A stretch of DNA of 64,000 nucleotides, taken from Deltaproteobacteria bacterium (GTDB lineage Bacteria; Myxococcota; JADLHZ01). A model generated the notes under the pieces. That model made no database searches, had not been told where the DNA came from, and saw only the letters and a list, made by a program, of their open reading frames with translations. Position 1 is the first letter of the stretch. Each line of letters opens with the position of its first letter. A program made the position numbers and the translations under genes. Location of the stretch: positions 1-64,000 of the forward strand of contig JADLHZ010000027.1 of assembly GCA_020848545.1 (NCBI GenBank), given 5' to 3'. Shown here piece after piece: positions 1 to 9,011 of the stretch.

Positions 1-130
1 ATTGGACCGGAATGATGGGCGTCAGAGCTCGAATGGGAGGTTAACGAGTCCATCCTTCGCATGGTGCGGAGGGGGAGAAATCGAATCGGCACTCGGTGCT
101 TGACCGGGAGCCTATTCATGGGAGGCCACC

Positions 131-1378
131 ATGAAAGTCGATCCGAAGACCATCCAAGTCCGCCGTGAGAAGACCCTGCGCCAAGAGCTCGGCGAAGACT
201 TCGGCGTCAAAAAAGCGATCCAACGCATCAAGGAACTGCGCGGCGGCAAAGGCTACGGCTATCGGCGCAGCCTGCTCAGCTCGGCGCTGCGCCTGACCCG
301 CTCGATGTCGCCCGAGATCGCCGACACCTTGAATCAATGCAAAGAGGTCATCGGCTACAACTCGCCGGTCGAGCTCTACGTGACGAACGAGCCGGTGTTC
401 AACGCGACCTGCTATCGCGAGCAAGGCGGGCCCACGGTCCTCACGATCGCCAGCCGCTTGCTCGAAGCGTTCACCCCGGCCGAGCTGCGCTTCGTCATCG
501 GCCACGAGCTCGGGCACGCCGCGCTCGATCACTACGCGCTGCCGATGCCGATCACCGCCACGCTCGAAGAGATGGGCATCCCCTTCGTGCCGCGCGCAAC
601 AGCGTTGAAGCTCTACGCCTGGTGCCGCTCGGCTGAGCTCTCGGCCGACCGCATCGGCCTCATTTGTGCGCAGGATGCAGAAGCAGCCGCGAGCGGCTTC
701 TTCAAGCTCGCGAGCGGCATGTCGAGCGCGCGCGTGAAGCCCGACCTCGCCACCTTCGCCAAGCAAGTCGAGTCGCTGGCGACGGCGCCCGAAGCGCGGG
801 AGAAGATCCGCGACGACGACGTCTACCTCGACTGCTTCACGACGCACCCGTACAGCCCGGTTCGAGTCCGCGCCTGCTGGGCGTTCTCGCGCACGAGCGA
901 GTATCTGAAGTCGCTCGGCAAGCCGACCGACGGCGCCATGTCGCTCGACGACGTCGAGAAGATCATCGACGACGACATGGCGTTGATGGAGCCGACGTAC
1001 CTGCAAGAGAAGGGCGACAAGTCCGACATCCTGCGCCGCCTGCTCTTCACCGCCGGCATCGCCGTCGCCAACGCGTACGGCGGCATCGAGCCGACCGAGC
1101 TCGAAGCGCTCACCAAGCTGCTCGGCCCGGATCACCAAGACGCGCCGAAAGACGCGGCGAAGGTCGTCGCCGACCTCGACGCGCGCATCAAAGACGCGTT
1201 GGAAGTCCCGCTCGTCTCGCGCGCGCAGCTCGTGCAGCACCTGACGATCGTCGCCGCCGCCGACGGCAAGGTGCAGGACGAGGAGCTCGCGATCATGGAG
1301 AAGGTCGCCGCCGGCCTCGGCGTCGACAGCTACGTCATTCACCAGACGATCCGCGGCGCGATGCACCCGATCGACTGA
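131..1378 (+). CDS. M48-like zinc metalloprotease with TerB-like C-terminus
   Basis: A 415-residue soluble protein. Residues 125-129 read HELGH, the gluzincin zinc-binding motif, and E169 in AELSADR fits the third zinc ligand of M48 peptidases, so the catalytic core looks intact. Unlike HtpX or Ste24p there are no obvious transmembrane helices, so it is probably cytosolic. The last ~45 residues (around VAAADGKVQDEE) resemble the TerB/DjlA-type acidic helical fold, which has been linked to tellurite or stress modules. The ATG at 131 is preceded by GGAGG seven bases upstream, which fixes the start. It is followed after 56 bases by the channel gene in the same direction, so the two may be co-transcribed. 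The substrate is unknown. The protease call is firm; the TerB-like call is tentative. Confidence 0.8.
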   Translation: MKVDPKTIQVRREKTLRQELGEDFGVKKAIQRIKELRGGKGYGYRRSLLSSALRLTRSMSPEIADTLNQCKEVIGYNSPVELYVTNEPVFNATCYREQGGPTVLTIASRLLEAFTPAELRFVIGHELGHAALDHYALPMPITATLEEMGIPFVPRATALKLYAWCRSAELSADRIGLICAQDAEAAASGFFKLASGMSSARVKPDLATFAKQVESLATAPEAREKIRDDDVYLDCFTTHPYSPVRVRACWAFSRTSEYLKSLGKPTDGAMSLDDVEKIIDDDMALMEPTYLQEKGDKSDILRRLLFTAGIAVANAYGGIEPTELEALTKLLGPDHQDAPKDAAKVVADLDARIKDALEVPLVSRAQLVQHLTIVAAADGKVQDEELAIMEKVAAGLGVDSYVIHQTIRGAMHPID

Positions 1379-1434
1379 CCCGCCCGACTGAATTCCTCGC
1401 GGGTTTCGCGGCGCCGTGTCACACCAGACTGCGC

Positions 1435-2259
1435 ATGAACCGCGAGAAGATCGAACGAGCCCTAGAGTCCACAGCAGGCAAGGCGGCGATCGTTTTTCTG
1501 ATCGGCGTCAGCGCCATGACCATCGGCATCGAGACCTACCCCTCGATGGAGGCGAGCGCCGGGCCGTGGCTGCACGTCGTCGATAAGATCATCCTCGCCC
1601 TCTTCACCGTCGAGATCGCCCTGCGCATGTACGTGACGGGCTCGTTCAAGCGCTACCTGCAGGACCCGTGGAACGTCTTCGACTTCGTCATCGTCAGCGC
1701 GTGCTACATCCCCGCGGCCGGCACCTACCTCGCGGTCGGCCGGCTCCTCCGAGTGCTGCGCGTGCTCCGCTTGATGACGATCTTCCCATCGCTGCGCCGG
1801 CTCGTCGAAGCGCTGCTCCGCTCCATCCCGTCGATGATCCACATCCTCGGGCTGCTCCTGCTCGTCATGTACATCTACGCCGTCATCGGCACCTTCCTCT
1901 TCCGCGAAGCGATGCCCGAACAATACGGCACGCTGCACGAGAGCCTGCTCTGCCTCTTCCGCGTCGCCACGATGGACGGCGGCCTCGACATCATGTTCGA
2001 GGGCATGAAGACGCACAGCTGGTCGTGGATCTACTTCATCAGCTACATCGTGCTCGTCGCCTTCATCGTCGTGAACTTGTTCGTCGGCGTCATCGTCGAC
2101 AGCATGAGTTCGGCGCGCCGCGACGAAGAACAGGATCCGAACGAGCTCATCCTCGCCGAGCTCGCCGTGATCCGAAAGATGCTGATGGCCGCGCCCTACC
2201 AGCAAGCGCCACCGCCAGCCGGCCAGCGCAAAGAGAAGATCTCCGCCGATCACTCGTAA
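1435..2259 (+). CDS. Voltage-gated-type cation channel subunit (NaChBac-like fold)
   Basis: A 274-residue ion-transport-family protein with the single-domain, six-helix layout of bacterial voltage-gated channels. Hydrophobic segments fit S1-S6. The S4 segment has arginines at R103, R106, R109 and R112 with the classic every-third-residue spacing of a voltage sensor. The pore loop contains FRVATMDGGLD, with T179-M180-D181-G182 where NaChBac-type channels carry TLESW; the usual filter glutamate is therefore aspartate and the tryptophan is missing. The C-terminus after S6 is acidic and helical, like the tetramerising coiled coil of these channels. I chose the ATG at 1435 because the reading frame upstream is an antisense-type shadow of the protease gene. 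It would act in the inner membrane as a homotetramer; ion selectivity cannot be assigned. Confidence 0.85.
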   Translation: MNREKIERALESTAGKAAIVFLIGVSAMTIGIETYPSMEASAGPWLHVVDKIILALFTVEIALRMYVTGSFKRYLQDPWNVFDFVIVSACYIPAAGTYLAVGRLLRVLRVLRLMTIFPSLRRLVEALLRSIPSMIHILGLLLLVMYIYAVIGTFLFREAMPEQYGTLHESLLCLFRVATMDGGLDIMFEGMKTHSWSWIYFISYIVLVAFIVVNLFVGVIVDSMSSARRDEEQDPNELILAELAVIRKMLMAAPYQQAPPPAGQRKEKISADHS

Positions 2260-2349
2260 GCGAGGGACTTTCAGCCGCGCTTTGCGCGACAATTGTCCTT
2301 GGTTCGCCCGCGTGCCCATCGTACGCGCGACGCATCGAGGGAGACGAGC

Positions 2350-2757
2350 ATGGCCACGTTTGGAAAGTCCGAAGATCTCACCTGCATCACCGACATCACG
2401 CTGAAGGGGCAGAACGACGAGGCGCTGTGCATCGCGTACAAGACGTCGACCTACCATGTGTTCGCGCCCATCTACATGAGCGACGACGGCTACGTGCTGA
2501 AGAGCCGTGACGCGAACTTCTTCTATCCTATTCCGCAGGGCGCGGAGTTGAAGGCGTTCGTCGCGAGCGGCGACATGCCAGCGACGATGCCGCCGTATCA
2601 GCTCTCGCTCGCCGACTACGCGATCGGGTTCTTGCTCTGGTGGATCCTCCTGGCGCTCGGGGTGTACGCCGGGCTGAAGACGCTGTGGCAGAAGGCGCGC
2701 GCACCGGCGGTGGTGACGTCGCCGGTCGGCGACGGGTTTGTTCCGCCGTCGGAGTAG
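2350..2757 (+). CDS. Small membrane-anchored protein, unknown function
   Basis: A 135-residue protein starting at ATG 2350, with GAGGGAGA just upstream. The N-terminal ~85 residues are soluble and mixed in character. One strong hydrophobic segment follows (about residues 93-115, IGFLLWWILLALGVYAGL), and then a short basic tail. The topology suggests a domain anchored by a C-terminal helix. I do not recognise a family. It lies downstream of the channel gene in the same orientation with a 90-base gap and ends 12 bases before the oppositely oriented copper-storage gene. Confidence 0.6.
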   Translation: MATFGKSEDLTCITDITLKGQNDEALCIAYKTSTYHVFAPIYMSDDGYVLKSRDANFFYPIPQGAELKAFVASGDMPATMPPYQLSLADYAIGFLLWWILLALGVYAGLKTLWQKARAPAVVTSPVGDGFVPPSE

Positions 2758-2769
2758 TATCCGGACAGC

Positions 2770-3204
2770 TCAAACCTTCGCGGAAGCTGCGATGAGGGCC
2801 GAGCAATCCTCGCCGCACTTCTTGCAGACGGCGCTCATCGCTTGGTGCTTGCGACACTCCGCTTCACAGTCTTTGGCGATATCGCTCGCGACCTTCGCCG
2901 CGGCCCTGAGATGCTTCGACCCAGCGTTCGCGAGATCGACGAGGGCGCGCGTCTGTGCCAGCATATCGGTGACCGCCTTGGAGCACGCTGCCATCATCGT
3001 GTCGCCTGTACCAAGCGAGCTCAAACAGTGCTGAAGGCACGCGGAGCCCGAGTTCACGCACGCTGCGGCCGCAGCAGCGAGCGCCTGATTCGCCTCGCTC
3101 GGCTTCGCTGGGGTCGGCGCCGCACCAGCCGCCAGCACCTTGTTCCCCGCCAACATCACCGCGCCCACGCCACCCGCCAAGGTAAGTAACTCGCGTCTAT
3201 TCAT
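2770..3204 (-). CDS. Cysteine-rich four-helix copper-storage protein (Csp/DUF326-like), Tat-like signal
   Basis: A 144-residue exported protein. The N-terminus MNRRELLTLAGG has a twin-arginine pair followed by a hydrophobic stretch and an AxA-type cleavage region, so Tat export is likely. The mature part is a run of amphipathic helices rich in cysteine (AACVNSGSACLQHC, CEAEC, VCKKCGEDC; nine or more Cys), the pattern of copper-storage proteins that bind many Cu(I) ions inside a four-helix bundle. The start at 3204 is supported by GGGAGGAAAG directly upstream. It lies 117 bases downstream of the copper P-type ATPase in the same direction, which supports a role as periplasmic sink for exported copper. 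The family assignment rests on cysteine pattern and neighbourhood, not on alignment. Confidence 0.78.
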   Translation of the reverse strand: MNRRELLTLAGGVGAVMLAGNKVLAAGAAPTPAKPSEANQALAAAAAACVNSGSACLQHCLSSLGTGDTMMAACSKAVTDMLAQTRALVDLANAGSKHLRAAAKVASDIAKDCEAECRKHQAMSAVCKKCGEDCSALIAASAKV

Positions 3205-3321
3205 GATCTTTCCTCCCATTCTCCTTGTAGTGGTCTCGACGCACCGATTTGTGACCGATGACGAGGCATCGACGCTCGGTGAGGACGAAACCGTCATCGC
3301 TCGGTTTTTCGGTGACTGCGC

Positions 3322-5634
3322 TCAGCGAGCAGCGCTTCTCAGCCGCAGCGCATTGCCGATGACCGAGACCGACGACACGCTCATCGCCGCGCTGGCGATC
3401 ATCGGGCTCAAGAGCAGTCCGAAGATCGGGTACAACACGCCCGCCGCGAGCGGCACGCCGAGCGTGTTGTAGAAGAACGCGAAGAACAGGTTCTGACGGA
3501 TGTTGCGCATCGTCGCTCGACTGAGCGCGCGCGCACGCACGATGCCGTCGAGATCGCCCTTCACCAGCGTGACGACCGCGCTTTCGATCGCGATGTCCGT
3601 GCCGGTGCCCATGGCGATGCCGACGTGCGCCTTCGCCAACGCCGGCGCGTCGTTGACGCCGTCGCCTGCCATCGCGACGATCGCGCGGGCCTTCACCAAT
3701 CGCTCCACATGCTGCGCTTTTTCATCGGGCAAGACGCCAGCGATGACCGCAGACAGTCCGAGCTTCGCGGCCACAGCGTCGGCCGTCTTTTGATTGTCAC
3801 CCGTGAGCATGATGACTTTGACGCCCTCGGCGCGGAGCTGGGCAAGCGCACGCGGTGCGGAAGCCTTGATCCGATCGGTCACGCTCACGACGCCGGCGGG
3901 CCGACCGTCGACCGCGACGAGCATCGCTGTTTGACCTTCGTCGCGCAGCTTCGCGGCGAGGTCCTCCAGCTCGCGAATGTCGATTCCGGCTTCAGCGAGC
4001 AGCTTTGCGTTGCCGAACAAGACCGACCGGCTCGACACCGTGCCCGAGATGCCTTTGCCGGGCGTCGCGTGAAATTCCGTCGCCTTCGTGATCGCGACTT
4101 CTCTGGCTCTTGCGCCTTCGACGATCGCGTTCGCCAGCGGATGCTCGCTGCCAACTTCAATCGACGCCACCAGCGCGAGCAGCTCCGTTTCCCCGAAGCC
4201 GCCGACCGGCTTCACCTGCGCGAGCGTTGGCCGGCCTTCGGTGAGCGTGCCCGTCTTGTCGACGACCAGCGTGTCCACGCGCTCCAAGGTCTCGAGCGCC
4301 TCGGCGTTCTTGATGAGCACGCCGATCTCGGCGCCGCGGCCGATGCCGACCATGATCGACATCGGCGTCGCGAGCCCGAGCGCACAGGGGCAGGCGATGA
4401 TGAGCACGGCGACCGCGTTCACGAGGGCATGCGTCAGCTTCGGATCGGGGCCGAAGAGCGCCCAGGCGAGGAACGCGACGATGGAGACCGCGATGACCGC
4501 CGGCACGAAGATGGCCGAGACGCGATCGGCGAGCTTTTGAATTGGCGCGCGGCTTCGTTGCGCCTCCGACACGAGCTTGACGATGCGCGCGAGCATCGTC
4601 TCGCTTCCGATCCGCTCCGCACGCATCACCATCGTGCCGTTGCCGTTGACGGTTCCGCCGATCACTTTGTCCTCGACGTTTTTCTCGGCCGGGATCGGCT
4701 CACCGGTGATCATCGACTCGTCGACGGCGCTCGATCCTTCGACGACTTGTCCGTCGACCGGAATTTTTTCTCCAGGCCGCACGCGCAAAAGATCGCCCAC
4801 GTGAATGTGCGTGAGCGGCACGTCTGCCTCGACGCCGTCGGACCCGATGCGCCGGGCCGTCTTCGGCGCGAGCCCGAGCAGCTTGCGAATGGCACCGGAG
4901 GTCTTGCGGCGAGCGCGCAGCTCGAGCACTTGGCCGAGGAGCACCAAGGTCGTGATCACAGCGGCGGCTTCGAAGTAGACCGGAACCATCCCACCGTGAC
5001 CGCGAAAGGATTCGGGGAAGATTCCCGGCGCGAGCGTGGCGACCACGCTGTAGCCGAACGAGGCGCCGGTCCCGAGAGCGATCAGCGTGAACATGTTCAG
5101 CGAGCGATTGCGGAGCGACACTGCGCCGCGGACGAACAACGGCCAACCGGCCCAGACGACGACGGGCGTGCTCAACACGAGTTGGATCCAGGCGAGGTGC
5201 GGCGCAAATGCACTGTGTTGCAGCGGCTGGCCCGGAATCAAGTCCGACATCCCGACGACGAACGCCGGCAGCGTCAAAGGCACGCTCATCCAAAAGCGCC
5301 GCCGCATGTCGTCGAACTCGGGATTGGGTTCCTCGAACGGCGCCGGCGCCTCGGGCTCGAGCGCCATCCCGCACTTAGGGCAAGCGCCCGGATGATCTTG
5401 GCGGACTTCGGGATCCATCGGGCAGACGTACATGCGACCCGCAGCGGTCGGTTCCGGCGCAGGTGTTGATTCGAGATACTTCCCCGGGTCCGCCCTCAGC
5501 TTCGCGAGGCACTTCGGGTTACAGAAGTAGTAGATCTGTCCATCGTGCTCGTGCTTCCACTTGGCGGTGTCGATGCGCACGCTCATTTTGCAGACTGGGT
5601 CGATTGCGGTCGCCGGGTCGTGCGCTTTCTCCAC
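3322..5634 (-). CDS. copA: Copper-exporting P1B-type ATPase with N-terminal YHS and heavy-metal-binding domains
   Basis: A 770-residue inner-membrane pump. Domains in order: a YHS metal-binding domain (about residues 12-52, IDPVCKM...YYFCNPKC), a short heavy-metal-binding domain (about 68-95, YVCPMDPEV...CPKCGM), then a P1B ATPase core. The core has the intramembrane CPC motif ([13 protein letters not shown]), the phosphorylation site DKTGTLTEG, the SEHPLA motif of the nucleotide-binding domain and [10 protein letters not shown]. The final helix carries [15 protein letters not shown], typical of Cu(I)-transporting members. There is no classical HMA domain. The start at 5634 is GTG; the next in-frame ATG would cut through the YHS domain. 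The copper-storage gene lies downstream and an ECF sigma gene diverges from its 5' end. Confidence 0.93.
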   Translation of the reverse strand: MEKAHDPATAIDPVCKMSVRIDTAKWKHEHDGQIYYFCNPKCLAKLRADPGKYLESTPAPEPTAAGRMYVCPMDPEVRQDHPGACPKCGMALEPEAPAPFEEPNPEFDDMRRRFWMSVPLTLPAFVVGMSDLIPGQPLQHSAFAPHLAWIQLVLSTPVVVWAGWPLFVRGAVSLRNRSLNMFTLIALGTGASFGYSVVATLAPGIFPESFRGHGGMVPVYFEAAAVITTLVLLGQVLELRARRKTSGAIRKLLGLAPKTARRIGSDGVEADVPLTHIHVGDLLRVRPGEKIPVDGQVVEGSSAVDESMITGEPIPAEKNVEDKVIGGTVNGNGTMVMRAERIGSETMLARIVKLVSEAQRSRAPIQKLADRVSAIFVPAVIAVSIVAFLAWALFGPDPKLTHALVNAVAVLIIACPCALGLATPMSIMVGIGRGAEIGVLIKNAEALETLERVDTLVVDKTGTLTEGRPTLAQVKPVGGFGETELLALVASIEVGSEHPLANAIVEGARAREVAITKATEFHATPGKGISGTVSSRSVLFGNAKLLAEAGIDIRELEDLAAKLRDEGQTAMLVAVDGRPAGVVSVTDRIKASAPRALAQLRAEGVKVIMLTGDNQKTADAVAAKLGLSAVIAGVLPDEKAQHVERLVKARAIVAMAGDGVNDAPALAKAHVGIAMGTGTDIAIESAVVTLVKGDLDGIVRARALSRATMRNIRQNLFFAFFYNTLGVPLAAGVLYPIFGLLLSPMIASAAMSVSSVSVIGNALRLRSAAR

Positions 5635-5736
5635 AGCTTATTGCTGTCACAAGAAGGGTCCCGGCGCCCACTATCGTTGGGCACTGAAAGCGAGGGTCCT
5701 CTGACGCCCATCGAACGAGCGGCGTTGAACAAGGCA

Positions 5737-6228
5737 ATGGCACGCGTCGCAGCGGGCGAACGCGCGCTATTCTCTCAGGTGTTTCGTGCGCTCTGGCCGC
5801 TCGCTCGCGACTTATGTGCGCGCTTGTTGTCGAATCGAGTCGAGGCCGAAGATACGGCGCAGAGGGCGCTCATGAAGCTCTTCGAAAAGGCGGACAGCTT
5901 CGATGCAGACGGCGACGTCGTCAGCTGGGCCCTGGCGATTGCGGCATGGGAAAGTAGAACCGTCCGAAAAGGCCGTCGCCGGTCGGAGGCGCTGCCGGAG
6001 GATCTGGCTGGTTCGCAGTCGCCAGAAGACGATTTTTTCAGACGCGAGCTCGAGGCCGAAGCAGCGCGGCTGCTCGGCGATCTTTCGACGGCTGATCGCG
6101 AGACAATCGCGGAAGCGTTCGGCCCGAACCCGACCGGCGCAATGGCATCGGCGGCGTTCAGGAAGCGGAAGGAACGAGCATTGAAGCGGCTGCAGCTTGC
6201 GTGGAGGAAGCGCCATGGATCTGAATGA
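5737..6228 (+). CDS. ECF-type RNA polymerase sigma factor
   Basis: About 163 residues. A sigma-2-like region (ALFSQVFRALWPLARDLC, then NRVEAEDTAQRALMKLFEKA) is followed by an RR-rich linker and a sigma-4-like helix-turn-helix (LSTADRETIAEAF ... RKRKERALKRLQLAW). The open frame runs further upstream, overlapping the divergent ATPase gene. I chose ATG 5737 because it places the start immediately before sigma-2; TTG 5677 is an alternative. No cysteine-rich C-terminal extension of the CorE (ECF44) kind is present, so metal sensing, if any, must lie in the partner. The 3' end overlaps the next gene by 14 bases, which indicates translational coupling to a membrane regulator. The divergent copper operon is the obvious candidate target. 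Confidence 0.85.
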   Translation: MARVAAGERALFSQVFRALWPLARDLCARLLSNRVEAEDTAQRALMKLFEKADSFDADGDVVSWALAIAAWESRTVRKGRRRSEALPEDLAGSQSPEDDFFRRELEAEAARLLGDLSTADRETIAEAFGPNPTGAMASAAFRKRKERALKRLQLAWRKRHGSE

Positions 6229-6766
6229 GATCGAGCGTCGAGTGCAATCAGCCTACGAGCGCGGCCGACTCAAACGAGCTGCGCTCTTTTCGGCTTTGAT
6301 TGCGGCTGTCTCGCTGCTGTTCGCGTCTCTCGCCGCACATCTATGGTTGTCGGCGAGCTTGGCGGTCACCCTGGTCGTCGCCAGCTTCGTGTTCCTGTGG
6401 CGGGGCCAGGATCTCGAGCGCGGCCTCGCGACCGGGCTGCTTGCCGGGAGCGTACCGTTGCTTCTCGCCTTCGCGGCACGGCCCTTCGGACACGGCTGCG
6501 AGATAGGCGGCAACTGCTATTCCTGGTGCGTACCGGCCTGCGCGGTCGGCGGCGCGCTCGCAACGGCGCTCGTCGTCCGTGCGGCGCAGGGAGCGGAGCA
6601 CGTCGCGAAATTCGGCGGCGCCGCTGGGCTCACGACAGTCGCGCTCGGAACGCTCGGGTGTTCTTGTGTGAGCATGGGCGGCGCAGCAGTGCTCGCCGCG
6701 GTCTTCCTCGTCAGCGCCGTCCCCGCGCTGACGTACGTCGCGTTGCAGCCGCAGCGAGCGCACTGA
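6215..6766 (+). CDS. Six-helix cysteine-rich membrane protein, probable NrsF/DUF1109-like anti-sigma factor
   Basis: A 183-residue integral membrane protein with a ~28-residue basic cytoplasmic N-terminus and about six hydrophobic helices. Six cysteines cluster in two places: C95, C101, C105 and C109 in one loop region, and C149 and C151 (GCSCVS) in another. The architecture matches the DUF1109/NrsF anti-sigma proteins, in which conserved cysteines sense heavy-metal or redox stress. The start at 6215 has GGAGGAAG upstream and lies inside the 3' end of the sigma gene, the usual arrangement of a sigma/anti-sigma pair. The anti-sigma role is inferred from context and topology; I could not align it to the family. 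Confidence 0.68.
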   Translation: MDLNEIERRVQSAYERGRLKRAALFSALIAAVSLLFASLAAHLWLSASLAVTLVVASFVFLWRGQDLERGLATGLLAGSVPLLLAFAARPFGHGCEIGGNCYSWCVPACAVGGALATALVVRAAQGAEHVAKFGGAAGLTTVALGTLGCSCVSMGGAAVLAAVFLVSAVPALTYVALQPQRAH

Positions 6767-7082
6767 GGCCAGTGAAATCTGAGCCATGCAGCGCTAGGCT
6801 CGAGGTCTGGCGGCGATATGGCTCTCTTTGCCTCGCGCATCGCTGGCGGTAGCGTGGCCAGTGGGGTTGACCTCGACCCGGCCGAAGCTCACGACGAAAA
6901 CGAACAGCGCCAGCACACGGGCAATCCGCTCGCGTATCTTCACAATCACGGCTCGAATGTAGGGCCCATGGAGCTTGTGTCAATTGCGCGTCCCCGCACC
7001 CCGCATGCGACAGACGTCACTCCGCACGCAAAATCGGCGCAAGCTCTCCACCCGCGCCGCGCGTTCGGTGTAACGAAGGGGC
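6767..7082. other. Intergenic stretch, no convincing gene
   Basis: 316 bases between the membrane-regulator gene and the next gene. I see no tRNA, obvious terminator or repeat. The only candidate is a 51-codon minus-strand frame from a GTG at 6949 to a stop at 6794, with a hydrophobic start (about IARVLALFVFVVSF) like a signal anchor, but no ribosome binding site is visible. The end of the stretch carries GAAGGGG, the ribosome binding site of the next gene. Confidence 0.5.
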
Positions 7083-9011
7083 ATGACGAGCACCTCCTTC
7101 GCCCTCAGCAAGCAAGGCACCGATTGGGCGATGAAGCAGAGCCGCGCCGGCGAGGCCGATGCTGATCGCAGCCGCATCGACGATTCCGTCATCGACTTCA
7201 GCTTCACCGTCCCGAAGAAGGACGCGGGCGACAAAGACAAGTTCGACAGCTACGTCGCTCACCTCTACGCGCGCGAAGGGAAGACGAAGCTCTCCGACGC
7301 CGAGCTGAAGCAAGCGCTCGCGACGCCGGAGATGAAGGAGGCGTACAAACAGTGGAAGAACGCCGACGGCTTCACGCCCGTGCACTTCCCGACGCCGATC
7401 ACCTACGGCGGCATCGACAGGCCGAAGGGCTACGACGACGACAAGAAGACCGCGAACAAGGACGGCGCAAAACCGCCGCCGGGAAAGACTGCGGTCGGCG
7501 AGTCGAGCCTGCCGAAGGACTTCCAAAAGCTCGGAAAAGCCGTCAGCCCGCCGACGCTCGACGAGTATGCGACGAGCGAGGTGCCGCCGAAAGAACAGAC
7601 GAACATGCACGACTACTTCGCGGCGTACGCCGGGATCCGGCAGGACCTGATCGCCAAGCGGCAAAAGGCGCTCGAGAAAGGCGACCCTGACGCCGCGACC
7701 TACTACAGCTACATCATCAAGGACCTCGACAGTCGCGCGGCGGCGGCGAAGAAGGAGTACGTCGGGCTCGACAAGGAGCACGATCGCGAAGCAGCCGTGG
7801 AGAAGAAGCGGCTCGGCAAGCTCGACAATGCGCGTGCGAAGCTCGCTGCGGCCGAGGCTGCCTTCGAGAAGGATCCAACGACGCGCAATGAGAACAAGCT
7901 CGACGCGGCGAAAGCGGAGGTCGAGAAGTACGACCACGGACCTGTCAGCAACGGCCCGACCTCGTTCGACCAGGCCGATCGCCTCGGCGACACCGGGGAC
8001 TTTCGCTCGGCGCTCTTGCGCGGCGGCCGCTTGGTGGGCATCGGCAACGATGCCCTGAGCGAGATGCTGCATTGCAACGCGAAGGACAAAACCGACTTCA
8101 TCGTGATGCAATCCAAGATCCTCGACCTTGGCAAGCACGCACCGAAGGCGCGGACGATCGGCAACGATCAAGTGAAGAATGGCTTCGCCGACAACCTCGA
8201 CTTCGACTGGAAGGCGGTGAACCAACGCCTGATCGACGCCGAAAAAGCGAGCCCGAAGGAGCGCCGCAAGGTCGCGCTCGAGGTCGCGGCGGAGCTGGGC
8301 GCGCACGTCGCGATCACCGGCGAGGACGTCTACGCCGCCGCCGGCAACCTGGTGCCGCCCGACGGCAAGATGGCGCCGGCGCTCTTCGGCGCGCTCTACG
8401 CGAACGAAGCTGACCCGAAGAGTAAGAACTTCGCGAACGACATCCACATTGCGTACAAGTCTGCGGAGTCCGGCGCGATGGACGAGTACATGGTCGGCTA
8501 CGTGGAGCGCACGCAAAAGGAGCCGGCGTTCCGCGCCGCGCTGCTCGATGTGAAGGCGAAGGGCGGCGCTACCGAGAAGGGCGCGAACTACATGCTGCGC
8601 AGCGCCGTCGAGGTGACCGGCACCCGCGCGCTCGACGACGGCCTCGACGGCAAGCACAAGGGCGCGCTCTATGCGTTCTTTGCGCACGAGGGCATGCGCG
8701 GAAACAAAGACCTCGCGGCGCTCTTCGACGGGTTGAAAGAGCACAAGGCGACGGCCAAGCGCTTCGGCATCGACGAACAGGACTTGGAAAAAATGCTCGC
8801 GACCGGCGAGATCCCTGGCTCCGTGCAGAAGCTCATCGACGCCGCGAAGCAGGATCCGAAGCTCGCGCCGCTCGTGCTCCTCGTCTGGAAGGGCTTAGAC
8901 GCGAGCGCCAACTACCAGCTCGGCGTCCGCGAGCTCCCGGACGCCGATCGCGCGCATTGGAAAGGCGTGCGCTCGTCGGCGAAGGCCGCGTCGAACCAGA
9001 TCGATCTCTAG
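7083..9011 (+). CDS. Large soluble protein of unknown function
   Basis: A 642-residue, lysine- and alanine-rich protein with no signal peptide and no transmembrane helix. ATG 7083 follows GAAGGGG. The middle (about residues 185-285) is strongly charged and helical, very likely a coiled coil (KKEYVGLDKEHDREAAVEKK and following). The C-terminal ~350 residues look globular and helical. I do not recognise a family. The style (long charged helices, no export signal, isolated gene) resembles the N-terminal part of the giant protein at 45 kb, but I see no shared motif. It converges with the OmpA-type gene, overlapping it by four bases at the stops. Confidence 0.7.
   Translation: MTSTSFALSKQGTDWAMKQSRAGEADADRSRIDDSVIDFSFTVPKKDAGDKDKFDSYVAHLYAREGKTKLSDAELKQALATPEMKEAYKQWKNADGFTPVHFPTPITYGGIDRPKGYDDDKKTANKDGAKPPPGKTAVGESSLPKDFQKLGKAVSPPTLDEYATSEVPPKEQTNMHDYFAAYAGIRQDLIAKRQKALEKGDPDAATYYSYIIKDLDSRAAAAKKEYVGLDKEHDREAAVEKKRLGKLDNARAKLAAAEAAFEKDPTTRNENKLDAAKAEVEKYDHGPVSNGPTSFDQADRLGDTGDFRSALLRGGRLVGIGNDALSEMLHCNAKDKTDFIVMQSKILDLGKHAPKARTIGNDQVKNGFADNLDFDWKAVNQRLIDAEKASPKERRKVALEVAAELGAHVAITGEDVYAAAGNLVPPDGKMAPALFGALYANEADPKSKNFANDIHIAYKSAESGAMDEYMVGYVERTQKEPAFRAALLDVKAKGGATEKGANYMLRSAVEVTGTRALDDGLDGKHKGALYAFFAHEGMRGNKDLAALFDGLKEHKATAKRFGIDEQDLEKMLATGEIPGSVQKLIDAAKQDPKLAPLVLLVWKGLDASANYQLGVRELPDADRAHWKGVRSSAKAASNQIDL

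Noticed and set aside
5545-5736. Longer N-terminus for the sigma factor
   Set aside because: The extra frame overlaps the divergent copA coding region and lacks sigma-like sequence.
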